From Nitriliruptor sp040882075 (lineage in GTDB: Bacteria > Actinomycetota > Nitriliruptoria > Nitriliruptorales > Nitriliruptoraceae): a DNA stretch of 64,000 nucleotides. This document shows, one piece after another, positions 7,025 through 15,337 of the stretch (its first letter is position 1; each line of letters opens with the position of its first letter). Location: assembly GCF_040882075.1 (NCBI RefSeq), contig NZ_JBBEBZ010000092.1:50519-114518 (forward strand). Reading direction: 5' to 3'. Below the pieces are notes generated by a model. That model made no database searches. It saw nothing but the letters and a program-made list of their open reading frames with translations, and was not told the origin of the DNA. Made by a program: the position numbers and the translations under genes.

Positions 7025-8701
7025 GTGGACTCCCCGCACCCCGTGTACGACGTCGCCGACCGGTACGTGGACGCCTACGCCGCGCTCCGGCCGATCGATG
7101 CCACCTTCGCCGGCATCGACGGGCACGACCACCGCTGGGGCGATCTCGGACCCGACGGTGTCGAGGAAGCCGCCGACCTGTTCCGGCGCACCCGAGCGCA
7201 GCTGGCCGCTCTGCCCCCGGGTGAGGACCGGTGGGCGCAGCTCGCGGTGCGGGTCCTCGACGACGATCTCGCGCTGCAGCTCGAGGGCCACGACCACGAC
7301 GACCCGCTGCGCGACATCGCGCACATCGCGTCCACGATCCCCGAGACCCGCGAGGCGCTCGAGGTCCAGGACACCAGCGACCCGGACGGACGTGAAGCGG
7401 TCGTCGCCCGGTTGGAGGGCTACGCCGACGCGCTCGAGGGGTGGCGGGCGAAGGTCGACCGGGGTCGGCAGCGAGGCCGCGTCGTCGCGCAGCGGCAGGT
7501 GCGTTCCACCACCTCCCAGCTGCACGAGCTCGCCGAGGACGACGGTCCCCTGCGCCGCGTCGCGACAGCGGTCGTGGCCGCCGACGGGGCGCTCGCCGAT
7601 CGCGTCCAGGCCGCGCTCCCCGCTGCGGGCGCCGCCGCCACCCGGACGGCACGGTGGCTGACCGAGATCTACCTCCCGGGGGCGTCCGAAGCCGACGGCG
7701 TGGGCGAGGAGCGCTACCTGCGCTCGGCCCGGGGCTTCCTCGGCAGCGACCTCGACCCCGCCGAGACCTACGCGTGGGGGTGGGACCGCATCGGCGAACT
7801 GACGGCCCGTGCGCGCTCGGTCGCTCGGGAGCTGTCCCCGGACACCGACCTACCGGCGACGATCGCCCGCCTGCGCGGGGACCCGGCGTTCGCCGCACCG
7901 AACCCCGACGCGTTCCGCGAGGCGATGCAGGCGCGGCAGTCGGCGGCGCTCGACGCGCTCGACGGGGTGCACTTCGACGTCCCCGGACCGATCCGGCGCG
8001 TCGAGGTCAAGCTCGCGGGCGGTGGCGCGCCCGGCGCCTACTACAACGGGCCGTCCGAGGATTTCTCACGGCCGGGGACCATCTGGTGGTCCCTGCCCGA
8101 GGACGGGCCCGTGCCCCTGTACGAGGAGGTGTCCACCGCCTACCACGAGGGCTTCCCCGGTCACCACCTCCAGATCGGCATCCAGGTGGGGTTGGCCGAC
8201 CGGTTGTCGCGGGCCCACCGCACGCTGATCTGGAACCCCGGCTACGGCGAGGGCTGGGCGCTCTACACCGAGCAGCTGATGGACGAGCTCGGGATGTTCG
8301 AACACCCCGCCTACGTGCTCGGGTACCTCGCCGGCGAGCTGCTGCGCGCGACCCGCGTGGTCGTGGACATCGGCCTCCACCTCGGCTGGCGCATCCCGGA
8401 CACGGCGCCGGTGCACGCCGGTGAGGCCTGGGACTTCCCCCGGGCCGTCGACGCGCTGCAGCAGCTGGCGTTCCTACCCGCCGGCTACGCCGACAGCGAG
8501 GTCACGCGCTACCTCGGCTGGCCGGGCCAAGCGATCTCGTACGCCGTCGGTCAGCGGGCCATCGTGGGCTTGCGTGAGGAGCGACGGCGGCGGGACGGGG
8601 CGGGGTTCGAGCTGAAGGCGTTCCACGCCGACGTGCTCGGCTCCGGGCCGGTCGGCCTCGACCTGCTGCGCGCCGTGGTCCTCGGCTTCGAGCACCGCTG
8701 A
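7025..8701 (+). CDS. DUF885 family protein (predicted metallo-hydrolase)
   Basis: A 558-residue member of the DUF885 family, large helical proteins with a gluzincin-like zinc site. The expected motif is seen as AYHEGFPGHHLQ (an HExxxH variant) followed by GYGEGWALYTEQL. Some relatives are exported and act on peptides or are linked to aromatic-compound loci; this one has no signal peptide, so a cytosolic role is likely. GTG at 7025 is the first start close to conserved sequence (VYDVADRYVDAYAAL); no strong ribosome binding site is visible, and an upstream start is possible. It is transcribed divergently from the alpha/beta hydrolase. Confidence 0.8.
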   Translation: MDSPHPVYDVADRYVDAYAALRPIDATFAGIDGHDHRWGDLGPDGVEEAADLFRRTRAQLAALPPGEDRWAQLAVRVLDDDLALQLEGHDHDDPLRDIAHIASTIPETREALEVQDTSDPDGREAVVARLEGYADALEGWRAKVDRGRQRGRVVAQRQVRSTTSQLHELAEDDGPLRRVATAVVAADGALADRVQAALPAAGAAATRTARWLTEIYLPGASEADGVGEERYLRSARGFLGSDLDPAETYAWGWDRIGELTARARSVARELSPDTDLPATIARLRGDPAFAAPNPDAFREAMQARQSAALDALDGVHFDVPGPIRRVEVKLAGGGAPGAYYNGPSEDFSRPGTIWWSLPEDGPVPLYEEVSTAYHEGFPGHHLQIGIQVGLADRLSRAHRTLIWNPGYGEGWALYTEQLMDELGMFEHPAYVLGYLAGELLRATRVVVDIGLHLGWRIPDTAPVHAGEAWDFPRAVDALQQLAFLPAGYADSEVTRYLGWPGQAISYAVGQRAIVGLREERRRRDGAGFELKAFHADVLGSGPVGLDLLRAVVLGFEHR

Positions 8702-8702
8702 G

Positions 8703-9116
8703 TCACCGGGGCGCACCGAGCAGCGCGAAACGCCGGACCCCGCACCGGGTCAGGTCCACGCCCGGGTAGCGCGAGCGCAGCCCGGCGGTGACCTCGCCCG
8801 TCCCGCCGGCGAAGGTCACCTCGTCGCCGATACGCAACCGGGTGCCAGCGACGTCGATCGTCGGCGCGCCCCCATCGAGCGGTCCGAACGCGGTCCGCTC
8901 GGCGAACAGCGGCAGGACCAGGCCCGCGTCGTCCTCGATGAGCACGCAGTCCCGCTCGACCACGAGCGTGCCCGAGACCGTCCCCGCGGGGATGCCGTCG
9001 ATGTCGTCCACCGCGACGAGGTAGGGGCGGGCGGCGATGGGATCGGTCACCGGACCGGCGCACCCGGCGAGCACCACGGTGAGGGCGAGCCAGCACGAAC
9101 GTCGGGCGACGCTCAC
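8703..9116 (-). CDS. Small secreted lipoprotein, function unknown
   Basis: A 137-residue protein beginning MSVARRSCWLALTVVLAGCAG: a short positive N-terminus, a hydrophobic core and lipobox LAGC, so it is probably lipid-anchored outside the membrane. The mature part is a compact beta-rich domain with two cysteines (ERDCVLIEDD and LTRCGVRRF) that could form a disulfide. GTG at 9116 overlaps the glnE stop (GTGA); another GTG sits one codon earlier. Cotranscription with glnE is likely, but a nitrogen-linked function cannot be claimed. Confidence 0.75.
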   Translation of the reverse strand: MSVARRSCWLALTVVLAGCAGPVTDPIAARPYLVAVDDIDGIPAGTVSGTLVVERDCVLIEDDAGLVLPLFAERTAFGPLDGGAPTIDVAGTRLRIGDEVTFAGGTGEVTAGLRSRYPGVDLTRCGVRRFALLGAPR

Positions 9117-12100
9117 CACTGGCCCTCCTCCTGCTCGTAGAACAGCCGCGAACAGACCCGTCGCACGTGACGGGCGTGCCGCTTGCGGTCCTCCTCGAGC
9201 TCCTGCCACCCCCCACGCCCGTACCCCATCGCGCGCGCCAAGGTCTCGAGCGTGGCCATCGCCTGGGGCAGGACGTCCACGTCGCGGTGGCGCAGCAGGT
9301 AGCGGCGGTTGCGGAGCTCGGACAGGAACCGGTACCCGTCCCGCAGCCACACGGCGTCCCGGTGCTCGAGCAGGTCGGCGTCCTGCATCGCGTCGAGCAC
9401 CCGCATCGTCGAGGTGCCCCGCGCCGCGACCTGCGTGGCGCCGTGCCGCAGCTGCAGCAGCTGGACGGTCCACTCCACGTCGGAGAGCCCACCGGGTCCG
9501 AGCTTGATGTGGCGTTCGGGGTCGATCCGCTTCGAGATCCGCTCCCGTTCGAGCCGGGCCTTCATGCGCCGGATGCGGGTCGCCTCGCGGTCCCCGAAGT
9601 CCTCCGGGTAGGCGACAGCACGCGACGCCTCGACGAACCGGTCGCCGAGGTCCCGGTCACCGGCGACGGGCCGCGCCTTCAGCAGGGCCTGGTGCTCCCA
9701 CGGTTCGGACCACCGCTCCCAGTAGGCCTGGTAGGAGCTGAGGGTCCGTGACAACGGGCCGTTGCGCCCCTCGGGCCGCAGGTCCGCGTCGACCTCGAAG
9801 GCCGTGCCGTCGGGGGTGATGGCGGACAGCGACTTCATGACCTCGACCGCCACGTCGAGCGCGAGCTTGCCGGCCGCCTGGTCGTCCCCACCGTCGACGA
9901 CCTCGTGCACGAACAGGACGTCGAGGTCCGAGACGTAGTGCAGCTCCTCGCCGCCGAACTTGCCCATCCCGATGATCGCCATCCGGATGGGGAGCTGCGA
10001 CGGATCGTCGAGCTCGAGCGAGCGAGCGCGCCGCCGCAGCACGTCGGACAGGGCCCCCTCGAGGCACGCCTCACCGAGCGCCGTGAGCTCGTCCCCGACG
10101 CTCGACACCGTCGCCAGCCCAGCGAGGTCACGGACCACGAGCCGCAGCAGCTCGAAGCGCTTGAACCGGCGGAGCGCCGCCCCCGTGTCCTGCCAGACGA
10201 GGCGTGCGAACGCCATCCGGGTCAGCTCGTCGCGGGTGCGGGGGTGTCGCCGGGCCTCGTTGTCGCGGAGCCACCCGACACCGCCGGGTTGGCCGATCAG
10301 CAGCTCGCCGGCGACCTTCGAGGTACCGAGGAGCCGTCCGATGAGCTCCGCGGACGGGGGGTGGTCACGGAGGTGGCCCAGCAGCTCCGCCCGGTCGCCT
10401 TGCGCATCCACCAGGTCGCGGAAGGAACGCAGACCACCGTCGGGATCGGGGGTGTCCTGCAGCGCGTGCAGGACCGCGGGCAGGACGGCACGGACGGTCC
10501 GGGCTCGGCGTGACACCCCCGCCGTCAGGTGACGGACGTCGCGCATCGCGGCGGCACCGTCCGCGAACCCGAGGGCCGCGAGACGCTCACGGGCAGCGTC
10601 CTCACCGATGATCCGGACCTCGGTCGGGATCGACACCCCCGTGGCCGCCGCCGTGACCTCGGCGTAGGTCTCGAGCAGCGGGCGGAAGAACAGCTTCGCG
10701 TGCAGCTCGCTGACCCGGGACTGGGCGCGCTTCAGATCACGCTGGAAGGTGGTGCGGGCGGTCTCGCCCTCGCTGGGGCGGTAGCCCATGGCGCGGGCCA
10801 ACCACTCCTGCCGGTCCTCGTCGTCGGGGATGGTGTGGGTCCGACGCTCGTGTGCGAGCTGGAGCCGGTGCTCGGCGGTGCGCAGCAGCCGGTAGGCGTC
10901 GGCGAAGGCCTCGGCGTCCTCGTCAGCCACGTAGCCGCCCCGGGCGAGCGCACGCAGCGCCGGCAGGGTGCCGGTCGAACGCAGGCTCCGATCGCCGCGT
11001 CCGTGCACGATCTGCAGCAGTTGGACGGCGAACTCGACGTCCCGGATCCCGCCCGGGCCGAGCTTGAGCTGGCGACCGCCGTGCCGTTGCACCTCGGGCT
11101 TGGTCGCGATGCGCGCCTTCATAGCACGCACCTCCGCGACCACCTCCGGGTCGAGCTGGTCGGGCCAGACGAACGGTTCGGCCGCGCGCATCAGCTCGGC
11201 GCCGAGCTGCCGATCCCCCGCGACCGGCCGCGCCTTGAGCATCGCCTGGAACTCCCAGGTCTTGGCCCACCGCTCCCAGTACGCGACGTAGGAGGCCACC
11301 CGTCGCGACAGCGGTCCCGACCGGCCCTCGGGCCGCAGGGTCGGATCGACCTCGTAGGCGCGCCCCATCGTCGTCGACGCGTTCAGAAGCTCGAGCAACC
11401 GCGACAGGACCGCCCTGGCCTCGCGCGCGGCGGCCTCGTCCGCGTCCGAGCCACCGTCGGGATCGACCGGTTCGTGCACGAAGACGACGTCCACGTCCGA
11501 GACGTAGTTCAGCTCGCGTCCACCGAGCTTGCCCATGCCGATGACGGCGATCCGAGCGGCGGGGTCACCGTCGGCGTGCTGCTGGTGGAGCGCGGCGAGC
11601 GTGCCGGTGAGCACCGCCTCGGCCAGGTTGGCGAGCTCGCCGGCCACCGCCTCGATGTCGTCGACCCCCGTCAGATCACGACCGGCGATGTCCGCCGTCG
11701 CGGCCCGTCGGATGGCGGCGACCCCGGCGGCCTCCTGTTCCGGTGTCTCGCCCTCGAGGACCGCCCGTTCGACGGCCGCCGCGGTGGTGTCGACGTCGAC
11801 CCCGTCGAGCGTTCGCAGCGCCTCGACCGCGTCCTCGAAGCGTCCGAGGAGGTCACCGAGCGGTTGGGAGGTGCCACCGACGGCGATCACCCGCTGCAGC
11901 CAGGCGTCGTCGGCGCGGACCTGTTCGAGCAGGCCGGGCTGGTTCGTGGCGATGTCGGCGACGCAGCGCAGCGCGTCCTGCGGATCCGCCGCGCGCGACA
12001 CCAGCGACAGCAACCGTTCGTCGATGTCGTCGTCCGTGGTGAGACCGGCCTCCTCGAGCCACGGGAAGGCCTGGTCCGGGTCGAGACCCGCCTTGGCGAG

Positions 12101-12133
12101 CCGCGCTCGGAGCGAGACGGGCCGGGAGACCAC
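9113..12133 (-). CDS. glnE: Bifunctional glutamine synthetase adenylyltransferase/adenylyl-removing enzyme
   Basis: A 1006-residue GlnE that attaches and removes AMP on the GlnA tyrosine, switching glutamine synthetase with nitrogen status. Two nucleotidyltransferase halves are visible, as expected: IGMGKLGGRELNYVSDVDVVF in the N-terminal half and IGMGKFGGEELHYVSDLDVLF in the C-terminal half, each with a GSD/G-x-D-type metal motif replaced by SDxD as in the family, and each followed by DLRPEGR(S/N)GPLSR. Length matches actinobacterial GlnE. The GTG start lies nine bases after the stop of glnA2, so the two form an operon. The probable target is GlnA1 at the window start rather than GlnA2, which lacks the tyrosine. 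Confidence 0.95.
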   Translation of the reverse strand: MVSRPVSLRARLAKAGLDPDQAFPWLEEAGLTTDDDIDERLLSLVSRAADPQDALRCVADIATNQPGLLEQVRADDAWLQRVIAVGGTSQPLGDLLGRFEDAVEALRTLDGVDVDTTAAAVERAVLEGETPEQEAAGVAAIRRAATADIAGRDLTGVDDIEAVAGELANLAEAVLTGTLAALHQQHADGDPAARIAVIGMGKLGGRELNYVSDVDVVFVHEPVDPDGGSDADEAAAREARAVLSRLLELLNASTTMGRAYEVDPTLRPEGRSGPLSRRVASYVAYWERWAKTWEFQAMLKARPVAGDRQLGAELMRAAEPFVWPDQLDPEVVAEVRAMKARIATKPEVQRHGGRQLKLGPGGIRDVEFAVQLLQIVHGRGDRSLRSTGTLPALRALARGGYVADEDAEAFADAYRLLRTAEHRLQLAHERRTHTIPDDEDRQEWLARAMGYRPSEGETARTTFQRDLKRAQSRVSELHAKLFFRPLLETYAEVTAAATGVSIPTEVRIIGEDAARERLAALGFADGAAAMRDVRHLTAGVSRRARTVRAVLPAVLHALQDTPDPDGGLRSFRDLVDAQGDRAELLGHLRDHPPSAELIGRLLGTSKVAGELLIGQPGGVGWLRDNEARRHPRTRDELTRMAFARLVWQDTGAALRRFKRFELLRLVVRDLAGLATVSSVGDELTALGEACLEGALSDVLRRRARSLELDDPSQLPIRMAIIGMGKFGGEELHYVSDLDVLFVHEVVDGGDDQAAGKLALDVAVEVMKSLSAITPDGTAFEVDADLRPEGRNGPLSRTLSSYQAYWERWSEPWEHQALLKARPVAGDRDLGDRFVEASRAVAYPEDFGDREATRIRRMKARLERERISKRIDPERHIKLGPGGLSDVEWTVQLLQLRHGATQVAARGTSTMRVLDAMQDADLLEHRDAVWLRDGYRFLSELRNRRYLLRHRDVDVLPQAMATLETLARAMGYGRGGWQELEEDRKRHARHVRRVCSRLFYEQEEGQW

Positions 12134-12142
12134 GGGCGCCCC

Positions 12143-13489
12143 CTACAGCAGCGGGAGGTAGCGCTCGAGCTCGAACTGGGTGACGTGCGCGGCGTACTCG
12201 TCCCACTCCTGGCGCTTGTTGGCCAGGAAGTGGGAGAAGAGGTGTTCGCCGAGCGTCTCGGCCACCAGCTCGGAGGACTCCATGATCCGCAACGCCTCGC
12301 CGAGCGAGGTGGGCAGCCGCTCGATGCTGTGGGCGGCACGCTCCGCGGGGGTCAGCTCGAAGGTGTTCTCCTCGAACTCGTCGGGCAGCTCGTAGCCCTC
12401 CTCGATGCCCTTGAGCCCCGCCGCCAGCAGCAACGCGAACGCGAGGTAGGGGTTGCACGCCGGGTCCGGTGCACGGTACTCGAGTCGGGTCGAGGCACCC
12501 TTGCGCGGCTTGTACATCGGCACACGGATGAGCGCGCTGCGGTTCGAGTGCCCCCACGACACGAAGATGGGCGCCTCGCCGGTCGGCAGCGGACCATGGA
12601 GCCGCGCCGTGAGCCGCTTGTAGGAGTTGACCCACTGGTTGGTGACCGCGGTGATCTCGCGGGCGTGCCGCATGAGCCCGGCGAGGAACTGCTTGGCGAT
12701 CGGGGACAGCCGGTAGGGGTCGGAGGCGTCGTGGAAGGCGTTGTTGTCGCCCTCGAACAGCGACAGGTGCAGGTGCATCGAGCTGCCGAACTCGCCCTCG
12801 AGGGGCTTGGGCATGAACGAGGCGTAGACACCGCGCATGAGCGCGGTCTCCTTGACCACCAACCGGAAGGTCATGATGTTGTCGGCCATCGTCAGCGCAT
12901 CGGCGTAGCGCAGGTCGATCTCGTGCTGCGACGGTGCAACCTCGTGGTGGCTGAACTCGACCGAGATGCCCATCTTCTCGAGCATGTTGATGGCCTGGCG
13001 GCGGAAGTCCTGCTGGACGTCGAGCGGCGTCATGTCGAAGTACGAGCCGTTGTCGAGCGGCACCGCGTGTTCGGCGTCCTCGAAGAGGAAGAACTCCATC
13101 TCGGGGTGGACGTAGAAGGTGAAGCCCATGTCGGCCGCACGTTCGAGGGTGCGCTTGAGCACCAACCGCGGGTCAGCGGCGAAGGGCTGGCCATCGGGGG
13201 TCACGATGTCGCAGAACATCCTGGCCACGCCCTGGGACTCGGGCCGCCACGGCAGGACCTGGAAGGTCGAGGCGTCCGGGACGGCCAGCATGTCGGCCTC
13301 CTGGACGCGGGCGAACCCGTCGATGGCCGCCCCGTCGAAGCCGATGCCCTCGCTGAAAGCGTTCTCGAGCTCGGCGGCGGTGATCGCCACCGACTTGAGG
13401 AACCCGAGCACGTCGGTGAACCACAGCCGGATGAAGCGGACGTCCCGCTCCTCGACGGTGCGGAGGACGTACTCCTGTTGCTTGTCCAC
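12143..13489 (-). CDS. glnA: Glutamine synthetase family protein, GlnA2-like
   Basis: A 448-residue type-I alpha glutamine synthetase, of the GlnA2 length and next to glnE as in mycobacteria. Catalytic landmarks: GIGFDGAAIDGF, PEMEFFLF (metal glutamates), SHHEVAPSQHEI, MHLHLSLF, NSYKRLTARL and SALIRVP with the substrate Arg. The adenylylation site is altered: where GlnA1 has IYDLPPEE this protein has TFELTPAE, with Phe377 (codon 12361-12359) in place of Tyr, so GlnE control is not expected. It could make glutamine or, as some actinobacterial paralogues do, glutamylate amines. ATG start; a terminator of amt lies upstream. Confidence 0.9.
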   Translation of the reverse strand: MDKQQEYVLRTVEERDVRFIRLWFTDVLGFLKSVAITAAELENAFSEGIGFDGAAIDGFARVQEADMLAVPDASTFQVLPWRPESQGVARMFCDIVTPDGQPFAADPRLVLKRTLERAADMGFTFYVHPEMEFFLFEDAEHAVPLDNGSYFDMTPLDVQQDFRRQAINMLEKMGISVEFSHHEVAPSQHEIDLRYADALTMADNIMTFRLVVKETALMRGVYASFMPKPLEGEFGSSMHLHLSLFEGDNNAFHDASDPYRLSPIAKQFLAGLMRHAREITAVTNQWVNSYKRLTARLHGPLPTGEAPIFVSWGHSNRSALIRVPMYKPRKGASTRLEYRAPDPACNPYLAFALLLAAGLKGIEEGYELPDEFEENTFELTPAERAAHSIERLPTSLGEALRIMESSELVAETLGEHLFSHFLANKRQEWDEYAAHVTQFELERYLPLL

Positions 13490-13564
13490 GGGGGCGCTCC
13501 TCGGGAGGTGGGGCCGGCGACGTGAGGCACCGCGCCTCGGCAGCGTAGTGAGCGGGACGCGGGT

Positions 13565-13600
13565 GATCCCCGACCGGAGCTCGTGCTCCGGTCGGGGATC
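13565..13600 (-). terminator. Perfect 16-bp hairpin terminator after amt
   Basis: GATCCCCGACCGGAGC (13565-13580) and its exact reverse complement (13585-13600) flank a TCGT loop. It lies between the amt stop and the glnA2 start, both on the minus strand, so it should end or attenuate amt transcription before glnA2. The stem is symmetric and could serve the other direction too, but no plus-strand gene ends nearby. Confidence 0.85.
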
Positions 13601-13655
13601 TGGAGGTCCGGGGACGGTGACCGACGTGACCGGCCCCGGACCGGTCGCTCCGCGG

Positions 13656-15059
13656 TCAGTCGGTGGCGGCCACCGGTCGCGTCCGCGGTGCCGGCGCCGT
13701 GCCGGAGGAACCGGGTACGAACCCGCTCGGCGAGGACCCCGACCCGTACACCAGCTCCGGGTAGCCGGGGACGCCGTGCTCGTGGATGTCGAGCCCCTCG
13801 ATCTCCTCCTGCTCGGGTACCCGCAGGAACCCGGCGGCCTTCAGGGCGACGAAGAGGACGCCGCTGGTGATGGCCACCCACGCGACCGTGGCCACGACCC
13901 CAGCCACCTGGTAGCCGAGCTGCGCCGCGCCGCCGCCGTAGAACAGGCCGTTCTCGACGTGGGCGAGCCCGACCCAGACGGTGCCGAGGATGCCGCACAC
14001 ACCGTGGACGGCGCTCGCGCCGACCACGTCGTCGATACCGATCCGGTCGATGGCCGCGACCGCCACCGCGACGAGGACACCGGCGATGAGGCCGACCAGC
14101 AGGGCCATCAGGTGGGAGGTGACGTCCGCCCCGGCGGTGATGCCGACCAGGCCCGCCAGGATGCCGTTGGCGGTCATGGCGACGTCGAACTTGCCGTTCT
14201 TGAGGCGGGTGTAGAACGCCGCGGTGATCCCGCCACCGGCGCCGGCCAGCGACGTGGTGACGATCACGTGGGCGAGCACGGGACCGTCCAGGGCGAGGAC
14301 CGAGCCACCGTTGAAGCCGAACCAGCCGAAGAACAGCAGCAGGGTGCCGAGCGCCACGAACGCGATGTTGTGCCCGGGGATGGCGCGCGGCTTGCCGTCC
14401 TTGCCGTACTTGCCGATGCGTGGGCCCAGGATCGCGGCACCGACGAGGGCCGCCACACCACCGGTGAGGTGGACGATCGTGGAGCCGGCGAAGTCGTGGA
14501 ACCCGAGCGCGGACAGCCAGCCGCCACCCCACTGCCAGGCACCCACGACCGGGTAGATGAACCCGGTCAGGACGATGGCGATCACGACGTAGGCACCGAA
14601 CTTGATGCGCTCGGCGACGGCACCGGAGACGATGGTCGCCGCGGTGGCCGCGAACATCGCCTGGAAGGCGAAGTCGATCTCGGTGGTGATGAGCTCACCC
14701 GCACCGCCGGTGGCTCCCGACAGGAAGAACCCGGAGGTCCCGATGAACCCGCCGACGAGGTCGCCGTACATCACGGCGTACCCGACGATGTAGTACACGG
14801 TGATACCGAGCGCGATCGTCATCAGGTTCTTGCCGATGATGTTCGCGGTGTTCTTCTGACGCGTCAGGCCGGCCTCCAGCATGGAGAAACCGGCGTGCAT
14901 CAGGAAGACCAGACCGGTCGCGAAGACGAGGTACAGCGTCATCGCGAAGACGTTGAGCGTCTCGAGATCGACGGTGCCCTCGATCTGCGCGATCGCGGGG
15001 ACGGCGGACCCGGCCAGGATGGCCGCGGTCATCACCCCCAGCTTGAGTGCTCGCTTCAC
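13656..15059 (-). CDS. amt: Ammonium transporter Amt
   Basis: A 467-residue Amt/MEP/Rh channel that imports ammonium as a membrane trimer. A cleavable signal peptide is likely (MKRALKLGVMTAAILAGSAVPAIAQ), followed by eleven predicted helices. Family landmarks: GFSMLEAG near the start, DFAGSTIVHLTGG (with the conserved Asp and pore region), FFGWFGFNGGS and a channel His in SAVHGVCGILGT. An acidic tail follows the last helix (EEIEGLDIHEHGVPGYPELV), then a Ser/Pro/Gly-rich end. GTG at 15059 has CTGGAGGAACCC just upstream, better than the longer upstream option. No glnK/PII gene is linked, which is unusual for amt. Confidence 0.95.
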   Translation of the reverse strand: MKRALKLGVMTAAILAGSAVPAIAQIEGTVDLETLNVFAMTLYLVFATGLVFLMHAGFSMLEAGLTRQKNTANIIGKNLMTIALGITVYYIVGYAVMYGDLVGGFIGTSGFFLSGATGGAGELITTEIDFAFQAMFAATAATIVSGAVAERIKFGAYVVIAIVLTGFIYPVVGAWQWGGGWLSALGFHDFAGSTIVHLTGGVAALVGAAILGPRIGKYGKDGKPRAIPGHNIAFVALGTLLLFFGWFGFNGGSVLALDGPVLAHVIVTTSLAGAGGGITAAFYTRLKNGKFDVAMTANGILAGLVGITAGADVTSHLMALLVGLIAGVLVAVAVAAIDRIGIDDVVGASAVHGVCGILGTVWVGLAHVENGLFYGGGAAQLGYQVAGVVATVAWVAITSGVLFVALKAAGFLRVPEQEEIEGLDIHEHGVPGYPELVYGSGSSPSGFVPGSSGTAPAPRTRPVAATD

Positions 15060-15337
15060 GGGTTCCTCCAGGTTCTTCGTCCAGGTGACCGACGCGTCGG
15101 TACGCCGGCCCACGCACCGGGTGGCGGTTGCACCGTCCGGGCGGTGCGAGGAACGTCGCAGCCACCTGTGTCCCGCTCGTCGCCCGATCGTTTCGAGCAC
15201 GTGTCGGACCCCACGGCGTGTGTGAACACTCCGTTTCATCGCGTCCGGTGAACCCCGCCCACGTGGGCGGGCGGGACGCTCGGCGCCGCCGCTAGCGTCC
15301 GACGCGACCCATCTCCCGCTCCCGGAGGGCCCTGGCC
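15060..15337. other. Divergent intergenic region between amt and nadE
   Basis: Holds the promoters of both genes but no clear operator. On the plus strand TAGCGT (15293-15298) is a reasonable -10 element about 40 bases before nadE, followed by a strong CGGAGGG ribosome site. On the minus strand the GGAGG of amt is clear. No palindromic nitrogen-regulator box could be picked by eye. Confidence 0.4.

Noticed and set aside
10529..13525. 998-codon open frame antisense to glnE and glnA2
   Set aside because: Composition artefact of GC-rich codons on the opposite strand. The glnE and glnA2 frames show full catalytic motifs and typical lengths; this frame shows none.
13119..15251. Long plus-strand frame antisense to amt and glnA2
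   Set aside because: No recognisable motif, while the minus strand encodes an intact Amt with signal peptide and channel motifs.
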